64,000 nt of DNA from Bacteroidota bacterium (GCA_018267275.1 JAFDYV010000007.1:310001-374000), one strand, 5' to 3'. Positions 12,235 through 20,571 are shown, counted from the first letter of the stretch. A program made the numbers and translations. Notes: a model not told the origin generated them from the letters alone.

Positions 12235-12290
12235 ACGTGACTGGATGCTGGATATTTGATGCTGGCTCACTGCCTGCAAAACCTTAATAG

Positions 12291-12746
12291 TTACTTACTG
12301 TCTTCATACACTTTATCAATCTTCAATTCTCTTCCTTCTGCCGCTGCCACCGCCAACTGGTCACACCGTTCGTTTTCAGGATGCCCTGCGTGGCCTTTGA
12401 TCCACACAAATTTTGGCTTGAATTTTAAGTGCAATGGAATATAACGTTGCCACAAATCCGGGTTTGCTTTTTTTGCAAAGTCAGGTTTCTTTTGCCAATT
12501 CCAAATCCATCCTTTTTCTACCGAGTCAACTACATATTTGGAGTCAGAATAGATAGTGATCGGCAGACCTTCTTTTTTGATTTCTTCCAACCCAACGATT
12601 ACCGCCAAGAGTTCCATTCTGTTATTGGTCGTTAATCGAAATCCCTCCGATAATTCTTTTTCGTGCTTTCCGTATTTCAAAATGGTGCCATAGCCACCTG
12701 GGCCGGGGTTGCCTTGTGCTGCGCCATCGGTGTATATTTTAATCAT
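12291..12746 (-). CDS. rnhA: Ribonuclease HI
   Basis: The 151-residue protein has the RNase H fold start IKIYTDGAAQGNPGPGGYG with the first catalytic Asp, NRMELLAVIVGLE with the catalytic Glu, ITIYSDSKYVVDSV with the second Asp, and a C-terminal GHAGHPENERCDQLA block with the His and last Asp. It cleaves the RNA strand of RNA-DNA hybrids such as R-loops and Okazaki primers. Its ATG overlaps by four bases (ATGA) the stop codon of the ancestral reading frame of the PIN toxin gene upstream, so it appears to be the last gene of a three-gene minus-strand unit. Confidence 0.96.
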   Translation of the reverse strand: MIKIYTDGAAQGNPGPGGYGTILKYGKHEKELSEGFRLTTNNRMELLAVIVGLEEIKKEGLPITIYSDSKYVVDSVEKGWIWNWQKKPDFAKKANPDLWQRYIPLHLKFKPKFVWIKGHAGHPENERCDQLAVAAAEGRELKIDKVYEDSK

Positions 12747-13199
12747 TCGTTGGACTGCTTTAAAATGTCCTGCTCTAACTTGTTGGAGAAATGAAATCCA
12801 CAGCGATGCAATTCAGCAATAGTCTCTCGCAACGAAGAAATAAAGCCAAGTTGTTTTGCTTTTACCAGCACCCCAAGCGTCCCGGTAAAATCCAACTTTA
12901 ATTCTGTCGCGATTTTTTCGTGCCTTTAAATCATCAAGTAAAAGCAATGAACCTTTGAATTCGAGTGCAAGGGTGATAGCTGAAGATTCGCCAAGGTCGA
13001 GTTTTTGATTTAGACGGTTTTGAAACAATTGATCGCGGGCAGCTACTATTGTAATCCAGTTCGGCAAATCTTTACCAAACTCCCGTTGAACTTCAGGTGT
13101 AGTTGTGATTTCATTATAAATTTCATGAAGTAGGGCCAGTCTACCAATCTTGTCAAGCACGATTAAGCAACTCGTGTCTGAAACTATAATTTTAGGCAT
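12743..13199 (-). pseudogene. PIN-domain (DUF3368) toxin, frameshifted
   Basis: The frame from the ATG at 13199 encodes the start of a DUF3368/PIN RNase (IVSDTSCLIVLDKIG, LDLGESSAITLALEF, LLLLDDLKARK) but then runs into an unrelated tail and stops after 128 codons. In the next frame the family sequence resumes at once (KIATELKLDFTGTLGVLVKA, then a helical tail) and ends at a TGA overlapping the rnhA start. The switch lies in a run of six T on the plus strand (12913-12918); five would restore one frame of about 151 codons. This is either a real inactivating insertion in the toxin or a homopolymer sequencing error. The gene overlaps the antitoxin gene by eight bases. Confidence 0.8.
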
Positions 13200-13419
13200 T
13201 GGCTACGTCTCTTCTCAAATCTTCTAAAGACTCGCTAAACACGGAGTATCCGAACGACCCCATTTTCTCAATGAATTCCCTTTTTGATATTCCTACTAGC
13301 CCCCCAGCTTGCCCTGAAGAAAGTTTGCCCTGTTGATAGAGTTGGCAGGCCAGAATCATTTTCAAATCGAACTCATTGAGTTCAAGAGAATCGGGCAATT
13401 CTAGCGTGATTTTTTTCAT
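13192..13419 (-). CDS. UPF0175-family antitoxin
   Basis: The 75-residue protein has the UPF0175 pattern: a short beta start (KKITLELPDSLEL), a YQQGKLSSGQAGGLVGISKREF helix-turn-helix-like segment and a C-terminal SESLEDLRRDV tail. These proteins are paired with DUF3368/PIN RNases and are regarded as the antitoxin. The gene overlaps the toxin gene by eight bases, which is the expected antitoxin-first order. A possible promoter element TAACTTTA lies just upstream of the ATG on the minus strand. With a frameshifted toxin, the antitoxin may now have no active partner. Confidence 0.8.
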   Translation of the reverse strand: MKKITLELPDSLELNEFDLKMILACQLYQQGKLSSGQAGGLVGISKREFIEKMGSFGYSVFSESLEDLRRDVANA

Positions 13420-13447
13420 AAGATAAAGTTAAGCAATTACGAGTAAT

Positions 13448-14011
13448 TCAAAGGACATTGCTTTTAAAGATCTTTACCGCTATCGAAAGCAGAATAACTC
13501 CAAACACCCTGCGTAACACTGCAAATCCTGACTTGCCAATTTTTTGTTCGAGCCATGAACTCGAACGCAACACTGCGTACACGATTACAAGATTGAATAT
13601 GATGCCCACCAAAATGCTCACTTCATGGTACACCGCGCGCAAGGATAGTATGGTAGTCAGCGTTCCAGCTCCTGCAATTAACGGAAAGGCAAGCGGTACG
13701 ATGGAGCCCGTGCCTTTTGCATCCGGGTCATCTTTGATCAGGGTGATGCCCAAAATCATTTCCATGGCGATGATAAACATCACTATCGAACCAGCCACGG
13801 CAAAAGAGCCAACGTCTAATCCGAACAATTTAAGTATGGATTGCCCCAAGTACAAAAACAAAATCATGAGCACTGCAGCAATAAGGGTGGCCGTTTCTGC
13901 GTAAATTCTTCCCTCTCTCTTTTTGATGAGGATGATGAACGGGATTGATCCCAAGATGTCAATCACCGAAAAGAGGATAAGTGTAACTGAAAATATTTCT
14001 TTGCTATTCAT
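13448..14011 (-). CDS. MarC-family integral membrane protein
   Basis: This 187-residue protein has six hydrophobic segments, and the MNSKEIFSVTLILFSVIDILGSIP start and GTGSIVPLAFPLIAGAGTLTT loop are typical of MarC/UPF0056 proteins. MarC proteins are conserved inner-membrane proteins of unknown transport activity; the old link with multiple antibiotic resistance is not supported. I chose the start at 14011 rather than the longer frame beginning at 14089, because the extension has no family match and a perfect TAACTTTG -7 element lies at 14017-14024 just before this ATG. Confidence 0.88.
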   Translation of the reverse strand: MNSKEIFSVTLILFSVIDILGSIPFIILIKKREGRIYAETATLIAAVLMILFLYLGQSILKLFGLDVGSFAVAGSIVMFIIAMEMILGITLIKDDPDAKGTGSIVPLAFPLIAGAGTLTTILSLRAVYHEVSILVGIIFNLVIVYAVLRSSSWLEQKIGKSGFAVLRRVFGVILLSIAVKIFKSNVL

Positions 14012-14016
14012 AAATG

Positions 14017-14024
14017 CAAAGTTA
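14017..14024 (-). promoter_or_regulatory. Bacteroidetes-type -7 promoter element before marC
   Basis: On the minus strand this reads TAACTTTG, an exact match to the TAnnTTTG consensus recognised by the Bacteroidetes primary sigma factor. It ends six bases before the chosen marC start, so the leader would be very short. No clear TTTG -33 box is seen at the usual spacing. Confidence 0.45.
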
Positions 14025-14092
14025 GTGAAATAGATTTGCTGATGCTGGGCCCACAAAAAAGTGAACTGCATGTCGAACGCTGCCGCCAAACG

Positions 14093-14488
14093 CTATTTGA
14101 AATTAGCTTTTATTTTTTCGGCAATTGCCAAAAATTCCTCTTTGCTCAGTGCAAGTTTTGGGTTGGAAAAATTGATATCGCTGGTGGTGTTGATGGGCAC
14201 CAAATGAATATGTGCATGGGGCACCTCTAAGCCAATAACACTCACGCCAATTCGGTGGCATGGCACAACGGCTTTAATCGCGGCCGCTACACGTTGTGCA
14301 AACATCATCAGTTGGGCGATTTCTTCACTCGTCAAATCAAACAAATAATCTTGTTCTCGTTTGGGAATCACCAATGTGTGCCCTCGCATCAGCGGATTAA
14401 TGTCTAAGAACGCAATGTGCTTATCATCTTCCGCTACAATGTAGGCGGGTATTTCCCGATGGATGATTTTGGTGAAGATAGATGCCAT
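14093..14488 (-). CDS. HIT-family nucleotide-binding protein
   Basis: The 131-residue protein has the histidine-triad motif HAHIHLVP near residue 90, preceded by the DIN-P---GHTLVIPK block typical of Hint-branch HIT proteins. These enzymes hydrolyse nucleotide phosphoramidates or adenylates; the physiological substrate is usually unclear. The gene begins three bases after the greA stop, so both are probably on one transcript. Confidence 0.93.
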   Translation of the reverse strand: MASIFTKIIHREIPAYIVAEDDKHIAFLDINPLMRGHTLVIPKREQDYLFDLTSEEIAQLMMFAQRVAAAIKAVVPCHRIGVSVIGLEVPHAHIHLVPINTTSDINFSNPKLALSKEEFLAIAEKIKANFK

Positions 14489-14491
14489 GCG

Positions 14492-14968
14492 TTATGCTTC
14501 GATGGTCACTACTTCAAATTCCATTTCGCCAGCAGGTGTTTTTATCTTTGCGCTATCGCCTTTTTTCTTTCCTAATAAACCTTTGCCGATTGGCGATTGC
14601 GTTGAAATTTTTCCGGCTTTTAAATCTGCCTCTTCTTCAGCCACGAGTGTGTAGGTTACGGTGGCGCCATTTTTTTTGTTTTTGATTGTCACCCTCGACA
14701 AGATTGATACCGTTGAAGTATCGATTTTAGTTTCATCGATTAGGCGCGCATTGCCTACAATCTCTTCCAACTTTGCAATTTTTGCTTCCAAATGGCCCTG
14801 CGCATCTTTTGCTGCATCGTATTCTGCGTTTTCACTTAAGTCACCTTTGTCGCGCGCTTCGGCTATTTGCTTAGCAATGTCTGACCGGCCTTTTGTTTTG
14901 AGCTCGTTCAGTTCGCGTGTCAATTTATCCAGCCCCTCTTTTGTGTAGTACGAAACTTGCTTTGCCAT
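14492..14968 (-). CDS. greA: Transcription elongation factor GreA
   Basis: The 158-residue protein starts MAKQVSYYTKEGLDKLTREL and carries the N-terminal coiled coil (GDLSENAEYDAAKDAQ with the acidic tip that reaches the polymerase active site) and the FKBP-like C-terminal domain ending IKTPAGEMEFEVVTIEA. GreA stimulates transcript cleavage in backtracked RNA polymerase. I rejected the 14-codon longer start because the usual GreA N-terminus begins here. The promoter at 15027-15057 and the hairpin at 14984-15020 lie in its short leader. Confidence 0.97.
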   Translation of the reverse strand: MAKQVSYYTKEGLDKLTRELNELKTKGRSDIAKQIAEARDKGDLSENAEYDAAKDAQGHLEAKIAKLEEIVGNARLIDETKIDTSTVSILSRVTIKNKKNGATVTYTLVAEEEADLKAGKISTQSPIGKGLLGKKKGDSAKIKTPAGEMEFEVVTIEA

Positions 14969-14983
14969 AACCTTTTTTATTGG

Positions 14984-15020
14984 TTCACTAAAAAAACAAA
15001 CAACGGCCATGAGGCCGTTG
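14984..15020 (-). terminator. Terminator-like hairpin in the greA leader
   Basis: On the minus strand an eight-base-pair perfect stem (CAACGGCC, loop TCAT, GGCCGTTG) is followed at once by TTTGTTTTTTT, the form of an intrinsic terminator. It can end transcripts from the pentapeptide-repeat gene 40 bases upstream. It also lies between the greA promoter and the greA start codon, so transcripts from that promoter would begin at the foot of the stem. It may act as an attenuator. Confidence 0.8.
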
Positions 15021-15026
15021 CGAGTA

Positions 15027-15057
15027 CAAAGGTAAAATTTTTGCCTGCTAATCCAAA
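15027..15057 (-). promoter_or_regulatory. greA promoter (TTTG, 19 bases, TACCTTTG)
   Basis: On the minus strand a TTTG at 15057-15054 is followed after 19 bases by TACCTTTG at 15034-15027. Both boxes and the spacing match the Bacteroidetes consensus exactly. The start of transcription would fall near 15020-15023, at the base of the hairpin described at 14984-15020. Confidence 0.7.
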
Positions 15058-15060
15058 CTA

Positions 15061-15906
15061 CTAACCACCTACCAGTTCGGGTAAAGTGGTTTTTATTTGC
15101 TCCAAAATCTCATCATCAAACTTGGCGAGGTATAAGGTTTTTGCTTTTGCTAGTTGCTCTACTGTTAAGCCCTTCGCACCACGCAAGTCGGCCTTGTACA
15201 AACTTGCGTTCTCTAAGTCAGCGCCCATGAGATAGCTGTTTTGCAAATTGGCCTCCATCAAAAAGGCATTCTTAAAATTTGATTTGATCAAGAAGGCATT
15301 TTCAAATTGTGCTTTTATTAAAAAAGCATCTTTAAAATTAGCGCCACTTGCATAAGCACCTTTTAAGTTAGCCTGATTAAGATTTGCGTTTTCTAAATTT
15401 GTTTGGTTCAACCGTGTATTCTCTAGGTTGGTTTCAATCAGCGAGGCACTTTGCAAGTTGGTGGAGTTCAGATTTGAGCTGTTAAGGTTTACATAGTTGA
15501 GGTTGGTGCGCGCCAAATGGCAATTAACCAAGTTGATCTCATGTATTTTATGGCGGTTCAACCTTTTGATATTACCCACTGTACGAAAAGCAGCTTCCTC
15601 TGATTCCCACAAGCGGAAGTCGTCAATCTCGTCTTTGTAAGTGCGAATGCGTTGCCGCACTTCACCATTTTGGTTAAGCCAGTACAACAGAATACCAATC
15701 ACGGCAATATCGAAGATCATGCCGTGGGCTTCGGCTAAGATTTGCGCCCAAAAGTTTCTAAAGTCACCAATATAGTAAGGCAAACTCAGGCCAATGACAA
15801 TCACAAATACAATACCCAACACAATTGAACTGGTGAGGAGTGGTTTCTCCACCACTTCATCAAACTTTTCAACAAACCTTTCTTTAAATGTTTTGGGTTT
15901 TGACAT
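15061..15906 (-). CDS. Membrane-anchored pentapeptide-repeat protein
   Basis: The 281-residue protein has two hydrophobic segments near the N-terminus (about residues 24-46 and 58-78), followed by a charged linker and about 20 tandem pentapeptide repeats of the A(D/N)LxX form (NLNSSNLNSTNLQSASLIET and onward to LYKADLRGA, residues 130-250). Such repeats fold into a right-handed quadrilateral beta-helix. Membrane-anchored versions exist but their role is unknown; some soluble ones mimic DNA. Several repeats are near copies (NAFLIKSNFKNAFLMEANLQ), suggesting recent internal duplication. It is not obviously in an operon with its neighbours. Confidence 0.88.
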   Translation of the reverse strand: MSKPKTFKERFVEKFDEVVEKPLLTSSIVLGIVFVIVIGLSLPYYIGDFRNFWAQILAEAHGMIFDIAVIGILLYWLNQNGEVRQRIRTYKDEIDDFRLWESEEAAFRTVGNIKRLNRHKIHEINLVNCHLARTNLNYVNLNSSNLNSTNLQSASLIETNLENTRLNQTNLENANLNQANLKGAYASGANFKDAFLIKAQFENAFLIKSNFKNAFLMEANLQNSYLMGADLENASLYKADLRGAKGLTVEQLAKAKTLYLAKFDDEILEQIKTTLPELVGG

Positions 15907-16002
15907 CGCCTGGCGCTATCTCGCTATTAGTAAACAAATATAATGGCTTTCGCATCCCTTTGTGAAGACTCTTTTGTCAAAAATATTACATTGGTGCGTG
16001 AG

Positions 16003-17355
16003 TTATAACAACAAGTGAATCGTCAGAAAATAAATCGTTAGGCCCAGCAAATCGCTGGTGGTTGTAATAAACGGACCTGACGCGAGCGCGGGGTTAAAAC
16101 CCAAACGATTGAGGATCAGCGGTGTGATCGTACCAACAAACGAAGAGAAAAGCACGACTCCAAACAACGCCAACGCAACGATAAAAGACAGTCGTTGATT
16201 ATCGAATAGTAACAATGTGGCCGCCAGCACAATCAGCGATAGAAATAAACCATTGAGAAGCGCTACGCTGAATACTTTACTCAACCGCTTATACAAGCCT
16301 TCGTCTACGAAACTCGGATTTACCAAACTCTGCACCACCAAACTTGACGATTGGATGCCCACATTGCCACCCGTTGCCTGAATGAGCGGCACAAAAAAAG
16401 CAATGGCTGTAATCTTGGCAAGTTCCTGCTCAAAAAATCCCATGAACCGCGCACTCAGCATCCCGCCAAAAATACCGATTAGCAACCACGGCAAGCGTGC
16501 GCGCGTATTTTTCCAAACGGTGTCGTCTTCTTCTACATCTTCAGAAATACCCGACATGATTTGACGCTCTTCCTCCGCCTGCTCCGTAATCACGTCCACC
16601 ACATCGTCAATGGTGATGCGGCCAACCAACTGCCCTTGTGAGTTTACCACCGGCACCGATTCCATATCGTACTTTTTCATGATCTCGGCTACCTCCAAAT
16701 CCTCCATGTAGGTCTCTACCGCTACCACGTCATCATCATAAATATCTTGCACAATGGTTTTTGGGTCGGTAAGAATCAGTTTTTGAAGCGCCACGCGCCC
16801 CAGTAACTTGTCGTTGTCATCAACCACATAAACCGCATAAAACTTCGTAACGTTTTCTGCTTGTTTGCGGATTTCTTCCACACACTGCACCACCGTCCAG
16901 TGGTGTCGGGCTTTTATCAATTCTTTCGCCATCAACCCGCCTGCCACGTTTGCATCGTAGCGCAGAAGATCAATAACCTGTGAACGCAACAAAGGGTCGA
17001 GCAGCGAGATAATCTCTTCACTGGTTTTGATAGGCAATTCGTTTAAGATGTCGGCCGCATCATCTGAATCGAGTTGGTTGACGATTTGTGCAATCTCTGT
17101 GGCTTGGTAGACAGCTAAAAACTTTTTACGCGTGTCTGTGTCGAGGTCGTTGATGATTTTCGACCGAACTTCAACCGACAGTAATTCCAGCACATATTTA
17201 GATTCTTCACTATTGAACTCGTACAGCAGCGTAGTAATATCTGCCGGATTAATGTTCTCAAGGGTTTCGCGAATAAAATTGTCATCGCGTTCGTCTAACG
17301 CCTGCTGGAAGCGATCGCGAAACTCGGTGGTCAACTCAAATTCAACAAACTGCAT
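16003..17355 (-). CDS. mgtE: Magnesium transporter MgtE
   Basis: The 450-residue protein has the MgtE N-domain superhelix (residues 1-130), two CBS domains (about 135-255, with DPKTIVQDIYDDD and VVNSQGQLVGRITIDDVVDV), and a C-terminal five-helix membrane domain (FFVPLIQATGGNVGIQSSSLV, GTITPLILNRLGFNPALASGPFITT). MgtE is a Mg2+-gated Mg2+ channel of the inner membrane. The ATG overlaps the ksgA stop by one base (TAATG), so the two are translationally coupled. Confidence 0.96.
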   Translation of the reverse strand: MQFVEFELTTEFRDRFQQALDERDDNFIRETLENINPADITTLLYEFNSEESKYVLELLSVEVRSKIINDLDTDTRKKFLAVYQATEIAQIVNQLDSDDAADILNELPIKTSEEIISLLDPLLRSQVIDLLRYDANVAGGLMAKELIKARHHWTVVQCVEEIRKQAENVTKFYAVYVVDDNDKLLGRVALQKLILTDPKTIVQDIYDDDVVAVETYMEDLEVAEIMKKYDMESVPVVNSQGQLVGRITIDDVVDVITEQAEEERQIMSGISEDVEEDDTVWKNTRARLPWLLIGIFGGMLSARFMGFFEQELAKITAIAFFVPLIQATGGNVGIQSSSLVVQSLVNPSFVDEGLYKRLSKVFSVALLNGLFLSLIVLAATLLLFDNQRLSFIVALALFGVVLFSSFVGTITPLILNRLGFNPALASGPFITTTSDLLGLTIYFLTIHLLL

Positions 17356-18128
17356 TACCCTTGCTCTATCAATTGCGTAAGTGAAATAAACTGTTCAACC
17401 GACAATTGCTCTGCACGTTTGTCCATTAGGGGCAAGGCCAAGATTGTGGCCTTCAAATTTAGAGGTTTGAGGGCGTTCCGCAAGGTCTTTCTGCGGTTTT
17501 GAAATGATTGCTTCACCACTTTTTTAAACAAAGCTTCGTCACATCCTAAGGTAACGCGATTGTTACGAGTTAAGCGAATAACTGCCGACATCACTTTGGG
17601 CGGAGGAAAGAAAACGCCCGGTGGTACCTTGAACAAGTAATCGATGTGATAGTAAGCTTGTAACAGCACACTCAAAATGCCGTAAGTTTTGCTGCCTTCT
17701 TTCTCGGCAATGCGGTCGGCCACTTCTTTTTGTAACATGCAGACAATTTGCTTGGCCTGCTGGCGATGTTCCAAAACTTTGAAAAAGATTTGTGACGAAA
17801 TGTTATATGGGAAGTTGCCGATGATATGAAAGTCACCAGGTACCACTTTTTGTAAGTCCATTTGCAGAAAATCGCCCTCAACAATTTTGCTTGCCAACGA
17901 AGGGAATTGTTCTTTCAGGTAAGCCACCGATTCACGGTCGATTTCGAACAAAGTGAGTGCAACTTGGGGTTTAGTCATCAGGTATTGCGTCAATACGCCT
18001 GTGCCGGGGCCTATCTCAATCACTTGTACAGGGCCTTCGGGCAGTACCAATCCATCCACAATCTTTTGTGCTATGTGCTGGTCTTTCAGAAAATGCTGAC
18101 CGAGGAATTTTTTTGGGCGGACTATCAA
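17355..18128 (-). CDS. rsmA: 16S rRNA dimethyladenosine transferase
   Basis: The 257-residue protein starts with PKKFLGQHFLKD and has the SAM-binding VIEIGPGTGVLTQYL motif and the NFPYNISSQI catalytic motif of KsgA/RsmA. It dimethylates two adjacent adenosines near the 3' end of 16S rRNA during small-subunit assembly. The only reasonable start is a TTG at 18128; no ATG occurs in frame upstream. It overlaps mgtE by one base. Confidence 0.96.
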   Translation of the reverse strand: MIVRPKKFLGQHFLKDQHIAQKIVDGLVLPEGPVQVIEIGPGTGVLTQYLMTKPQVALTLFEIDRESVAYLKEQFPSLASKIVEGDFLQMDLQKVVPGDFHIIGNFPYNISSQIFFKVLEHRQQAKQIVCMLQKEVADRIAEKEGSKTYGILSVLLQAYYHIDYLFKVPPGVFFPPPKVMSAVIRLTRNNRVTLGCDEALFKKVVKQSFQNRRKTLRNALKPLNLKATILALPLMDKRAEQLSVEQFISLTQLIEQG

Positions 18129-18228
18129 TGGTGAAGGAGTTGTGTTTTGGGTTGTTCAACAATCGCAAATCTAGAGTCAAAAATCTTAAATACTCTGCTA
18201 ACTTGCACTTTGAAAGTTAACTATAAAG

Positions 18229-19254
18229 ATGTCTCAAACAACTTATGATAAACCCCGCATCGGCATTACGCTGGGCGACCTTAACGGCATAGGACCTGAA
18301 GTAGTGATCAAAGCGCTTGCTGATCATCGTATTGCCAGTATGATTGTGCCGGTGGTGTATGGTTCTACAAGGGTGTTATCGTATTACCGAAAGCTGATGA
18401 ACCTGGAGGAGTTCAATTACAGCCAGGTGAAAACAAAAGGGCAGTTTTTTCCAAAGTCGATTAATGTGGTCAATTGTTGGGAAGATGTAATTGAAATTAC
18501 GCCAGGGGTACCTTCGCGCAACGGTGGCAAGGCTGCATTACTGTCGTTGAAAAAAGTTGTTGAAGAAGCCAAAGAAGGATTGATTGATGGGTTTGTCACA
18601 GGCCCGATCGACAAGCATACGATACACGGAGAGGAGTTTCCTTTTCGCGGGCATACCGAGTACCTCACGAAGGAATTTGATGCAACAGAGAGCCTGATGT
18701 TAATGGTGGGCCAGAATTTGAAAGTAGGCTTGGTAACAGAGCACGTTCCCGTGAAGGAGATTGCCCAGAATATCACCAAAGAAAGGGTTGAGCTAAAGAT
18801 TAGGTTGCTCGAGTTGTCACTAAAGAAAGATTTTCATTTACAAAAGCCAAAGATTGCAGTTTTGGGCCTGAACCCCCACGCTGGCGATGAAGGCTTATTG
18901 GGAAGTGAAGAAAACGACATCATCAAGCCTGTGATCAGCGATTTGAAATCAAAAGGCAAACTTATTTTTGGGCCTTTTCCTGCAGATGGTTTTTTTGCAT
19001 CTGGTCAGCATACCAAATACGATGCCGTGCTTGCTATGTACCACGACCAAGGTCTGGTGGCGTTTAAGACCTTAGCTTTTGATAATGGCGTGAATTTTAC
19101 CGCTGGGTTACCGGTGGTGCGCACTTCGCCCGACCACGGCACTGCGTATAATATTGCCGGTAGAAATTTGGCAGATGAATCATCACTGCGGCAAGCCATC
19201 TTCACGGCCTGCGATATTGTGAAGAATCGGCAGCTTCAATTGGTAGAGAAATAA
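18229..19254 (+). CDS. pdxA: 4-hydroxythreonine-4-phosphate dehydrogenase
   Basis: The 341-residue protein begins PRIGITLGDLNGIGPEV and has the metal-binding FRGHTEYLTK block, GLNPHAGDEGLLGSEE, FGPFPADGFFASG and MYHDQGLVAFKTLAF motifs of PdxA. It makes the amino-ketone precursor of pyridoxal phosphate. It is divergent from ksgA, with about 100 bases between them that must hold its promoter. A weak TAACTTGC element is visible 25 bases before the ATG. Confidence 0.96.
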   Translation: MSQTTYDKPRIGITLGDLNGIGPEVVIKALADHRIASMIVPVVYGSTRVLSYYRKLMNLEEFNYSQVKTKGQFFPKSINVVNCWEDVIEITPGVPSRNGGKAALLSLKKVVEEAKEGLIDGFVTGPIDKHTIHGEEFPFRGHTEYLTKEFDATESLMLMVGQNLKVGLVTEHVPVKEIAQNITKERVELKIRLLELSLKKDFHLQKPKIAVLGLNPHAGDEGLLGSEENDIIKPVISDLKSKGKLIFGPFPADGFFASGQHTKYDAVLAMYHDQGLVAFKTLAFDNGVNFTAGLPVVRTSPDHGTAYNIAGRNLADESSLRQAIFTACDIVKNRQLQLVEK

Positions 19255-19293
19255 TGCATTTTATGTTAAAAAAAGAGCATTTTGAACTTCTTT

Positions 19294-19326
19294 CTTGAAC
19301 GTGCGTTAAAGTTTGCGGTAGATTTG
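19294..19326 (+). promoter_or_regulatory. Promoter before TerB-like gene
   Basis: A CTTG at 19294-19297 is followed after 21 bases by TAGATTTG at 19319-19326, an exact match to the -7 consensus. Transcription would start near 19332. This favours the second in-frame ATG (19346) over the first (19331) as the start of the next gene. Confidence 0.45.
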
Positions 19327-19345
19327 AAAGATGCAAGTGGGCACT

Positions 19346-19732
19346 ATGGACATTGTTACTAAGAAACAGCTCAACATCCTAATTCAGTTGGCAGAGGCAG
19401 ACAAGCACTTTGCCAAGTCGGAACGCGATATGATTTTTCGCATAGCCAAAGACCGCAATTTTTCTGAAGAGGAAGTAACGCAGTTGATTCGCCATCCTGA
19501 GCCAATTGACACGTTAGGAGCGCTGTCGAGCGACCAAAAATTTGAATACTTACAGGCCTGCATTACCCTGATACATGCCGACCACAACCTGTTTGAAAGC
19601 GAGTTAATTTTCTGTAAAAGCATCGCCATCAAGCTCGGTTTCAAGAAAAATGCGGTCGACTTTTTTGTGGATAACTTTGAAAAAATGCCCTTAGAAAGCA
19701 TAAAATCAAAGCTTTTGACTGAATTTCTATAA
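19346..19732 (+). CDS. TerB-like (tellurite-resistance-B fold) protein
   Basis: The protein of 128 residues is all-helical with the TerB/DjlA-like pattern: ILIQLAEADKHFAKSERDMI, later CITLIHADHNLFESELIFC and a final helix. The paired acidic residues after ADK/ADH fit the TerB metal-binding pattern. TerB-fold proteins occur in stress and membrane contexts; no function can be given here. An ATG at 19331 gives five more residues but overlaps the predicted transcription start. No tellurite operon genes are nearby. Confidence 0.75.
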   Translation: MDIVTKKQLNILIQLAEADKHFAKSERDMIFRIAKDRNFSEEEVTQLIRHPEPIDTLGALSSDQKFEYLQACITLIHADHNLFESELIFCKSIAIKLGFKKNAVDFFVDNFEKMPLESIKSKLLTEFL

Positions 19733-19840
19733 TTCCCAAAGTCCTTTTGTTTAACTACCTTGGTCAAAAAACCCCGTATTTAGGGTCGAGAATTCAATAA
19801 ATCCTGATAAATTTGCCCCTCATTTTAAAACCCCTTTGGG

Positions 19841-20350
19841 TTGAATGATTTTGTTGTCAATATTATCGGGCTGGCCAAAAAACAGCATTCGTTCGAGTTC
19901 AAACTAGGCGAGGCATTTTTTAACCAGTATGGCAGCCAAACGGTAGCCAAAGGTGATTTTGATGCAATTGTTGTTTTAGACAAAAGGGAGACGTTCATTG
20001 AGGCGAAATTTGAAATAAAGGGAAAAGCAGAATTAATCTGCGACCGCAGCCTGGAGCCGTTTGACCAGCACATGGATTTGCACCGTACGGTGCGGTTCAA
20101 GTATGGCGAAGAACCGGGAGAGGTCACAGATGAGATTGTGGTGATCAAACAAGAGCAAGAGTCGCTCGACATTGGTCAGTTCATGTACGAGTTTATCGTG
20201 CTCAACGTGCCGATCAAAAAAATCCACCCTAAGTTTCAAAACGAAGTCGATGAAGAAGATGACGATGAGGGTAAAATGGTCTACCAAACGAAGGTAGACG
20301 AAGAAGAAACGATTGACCCGCGTTGGGAAAAACTGAAAAAATTGAAGTGA
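19841..20350 (+). CDS. DUF177 (YceD-like) protein, 23S rRNA accumulation factor family
   Basis: The 169-residue protein has the DUF177 layout: an N-terminal beta region (FVVNIIGLAKKQHSFEFKLG), a central segment around LICDRSLEPFDQHMDL, and an acidic C-terminus (NEVDEEDDDEG) ending DPRWEKLKKLK. Family members are encoded directly before rpmF, as here, and are linked to 23S rRNA and L32 supply. A stop lies five codons upstream of the TTG at 19841, so TTG is the only plausible start. Confidence 0.88.
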   Translation: MNDFVVNIIGLAKKQHSFEFKLGEAFFNQYGSQTVAKGDFDAIVVLDKRETFIEAKFEIKGKAELICDRSLEPFDQHMDLHRTVRFKYGEEPGEVTDEIVVIKQEQESLDIGQFMYEFIVLNVPIKKIHPKFQNEVDEEDDDEGKMVYQTKVDEEETIDPRWEKLKKLK

Positions 20351-20382
20351 ACGAATAAACAGTACGATTAAACTTAACGGTT

Positions 20383-20571
20383 ATGCCAAATCCAAAACGA
20401 AAAACCTCCAAAACACGCAGAGATAAAAGAAGAACTCACTATAAGGCGGTAGCCAAGAATTTTGTTACTGATGCAACCACTGGCGAGGCGCATTTGCCAC
20501 ACCGTGCCCACTGGCACGAAGGCAAGCTCTATTACAAAGGCAATGTGGTAATGGAGAAAGAAGTGGCCTAA
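20383..20571 (+). CDS. rpmF: 50S ribosomal protein L32
   Basis: The 62-residue protein has the L32 start [20 protein letters not shown] and the basic N-terminal half. The zinc-ribbon cysteines seen in some bacteria are absent, as is usual in Bacteroidetes. It follows DUF177 by 32 bases. In many genomes plsX lies between rpmF and fabH; here plsX is missing and a terminator (20658-20699) separates the two. Confidence 0.97.
   Translation: MPNPKRKTSKTRRDKRRTHYKAVAKNFVTDATTGEAHLPHRAHWHEGKLYYKGNVVMEKEVA

Noticed and set aside
13458..13904. 148-codon plus-strand frame opposite marC
   Set aside because: It is the antisense of a membrane-protein gene with clear MarC signatures.
14012..14089. Longer MarC start at 14089
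   Set aside because: The 26 extra residues do not match the family, and a perfect -7 promoter element lies inside this stretch.
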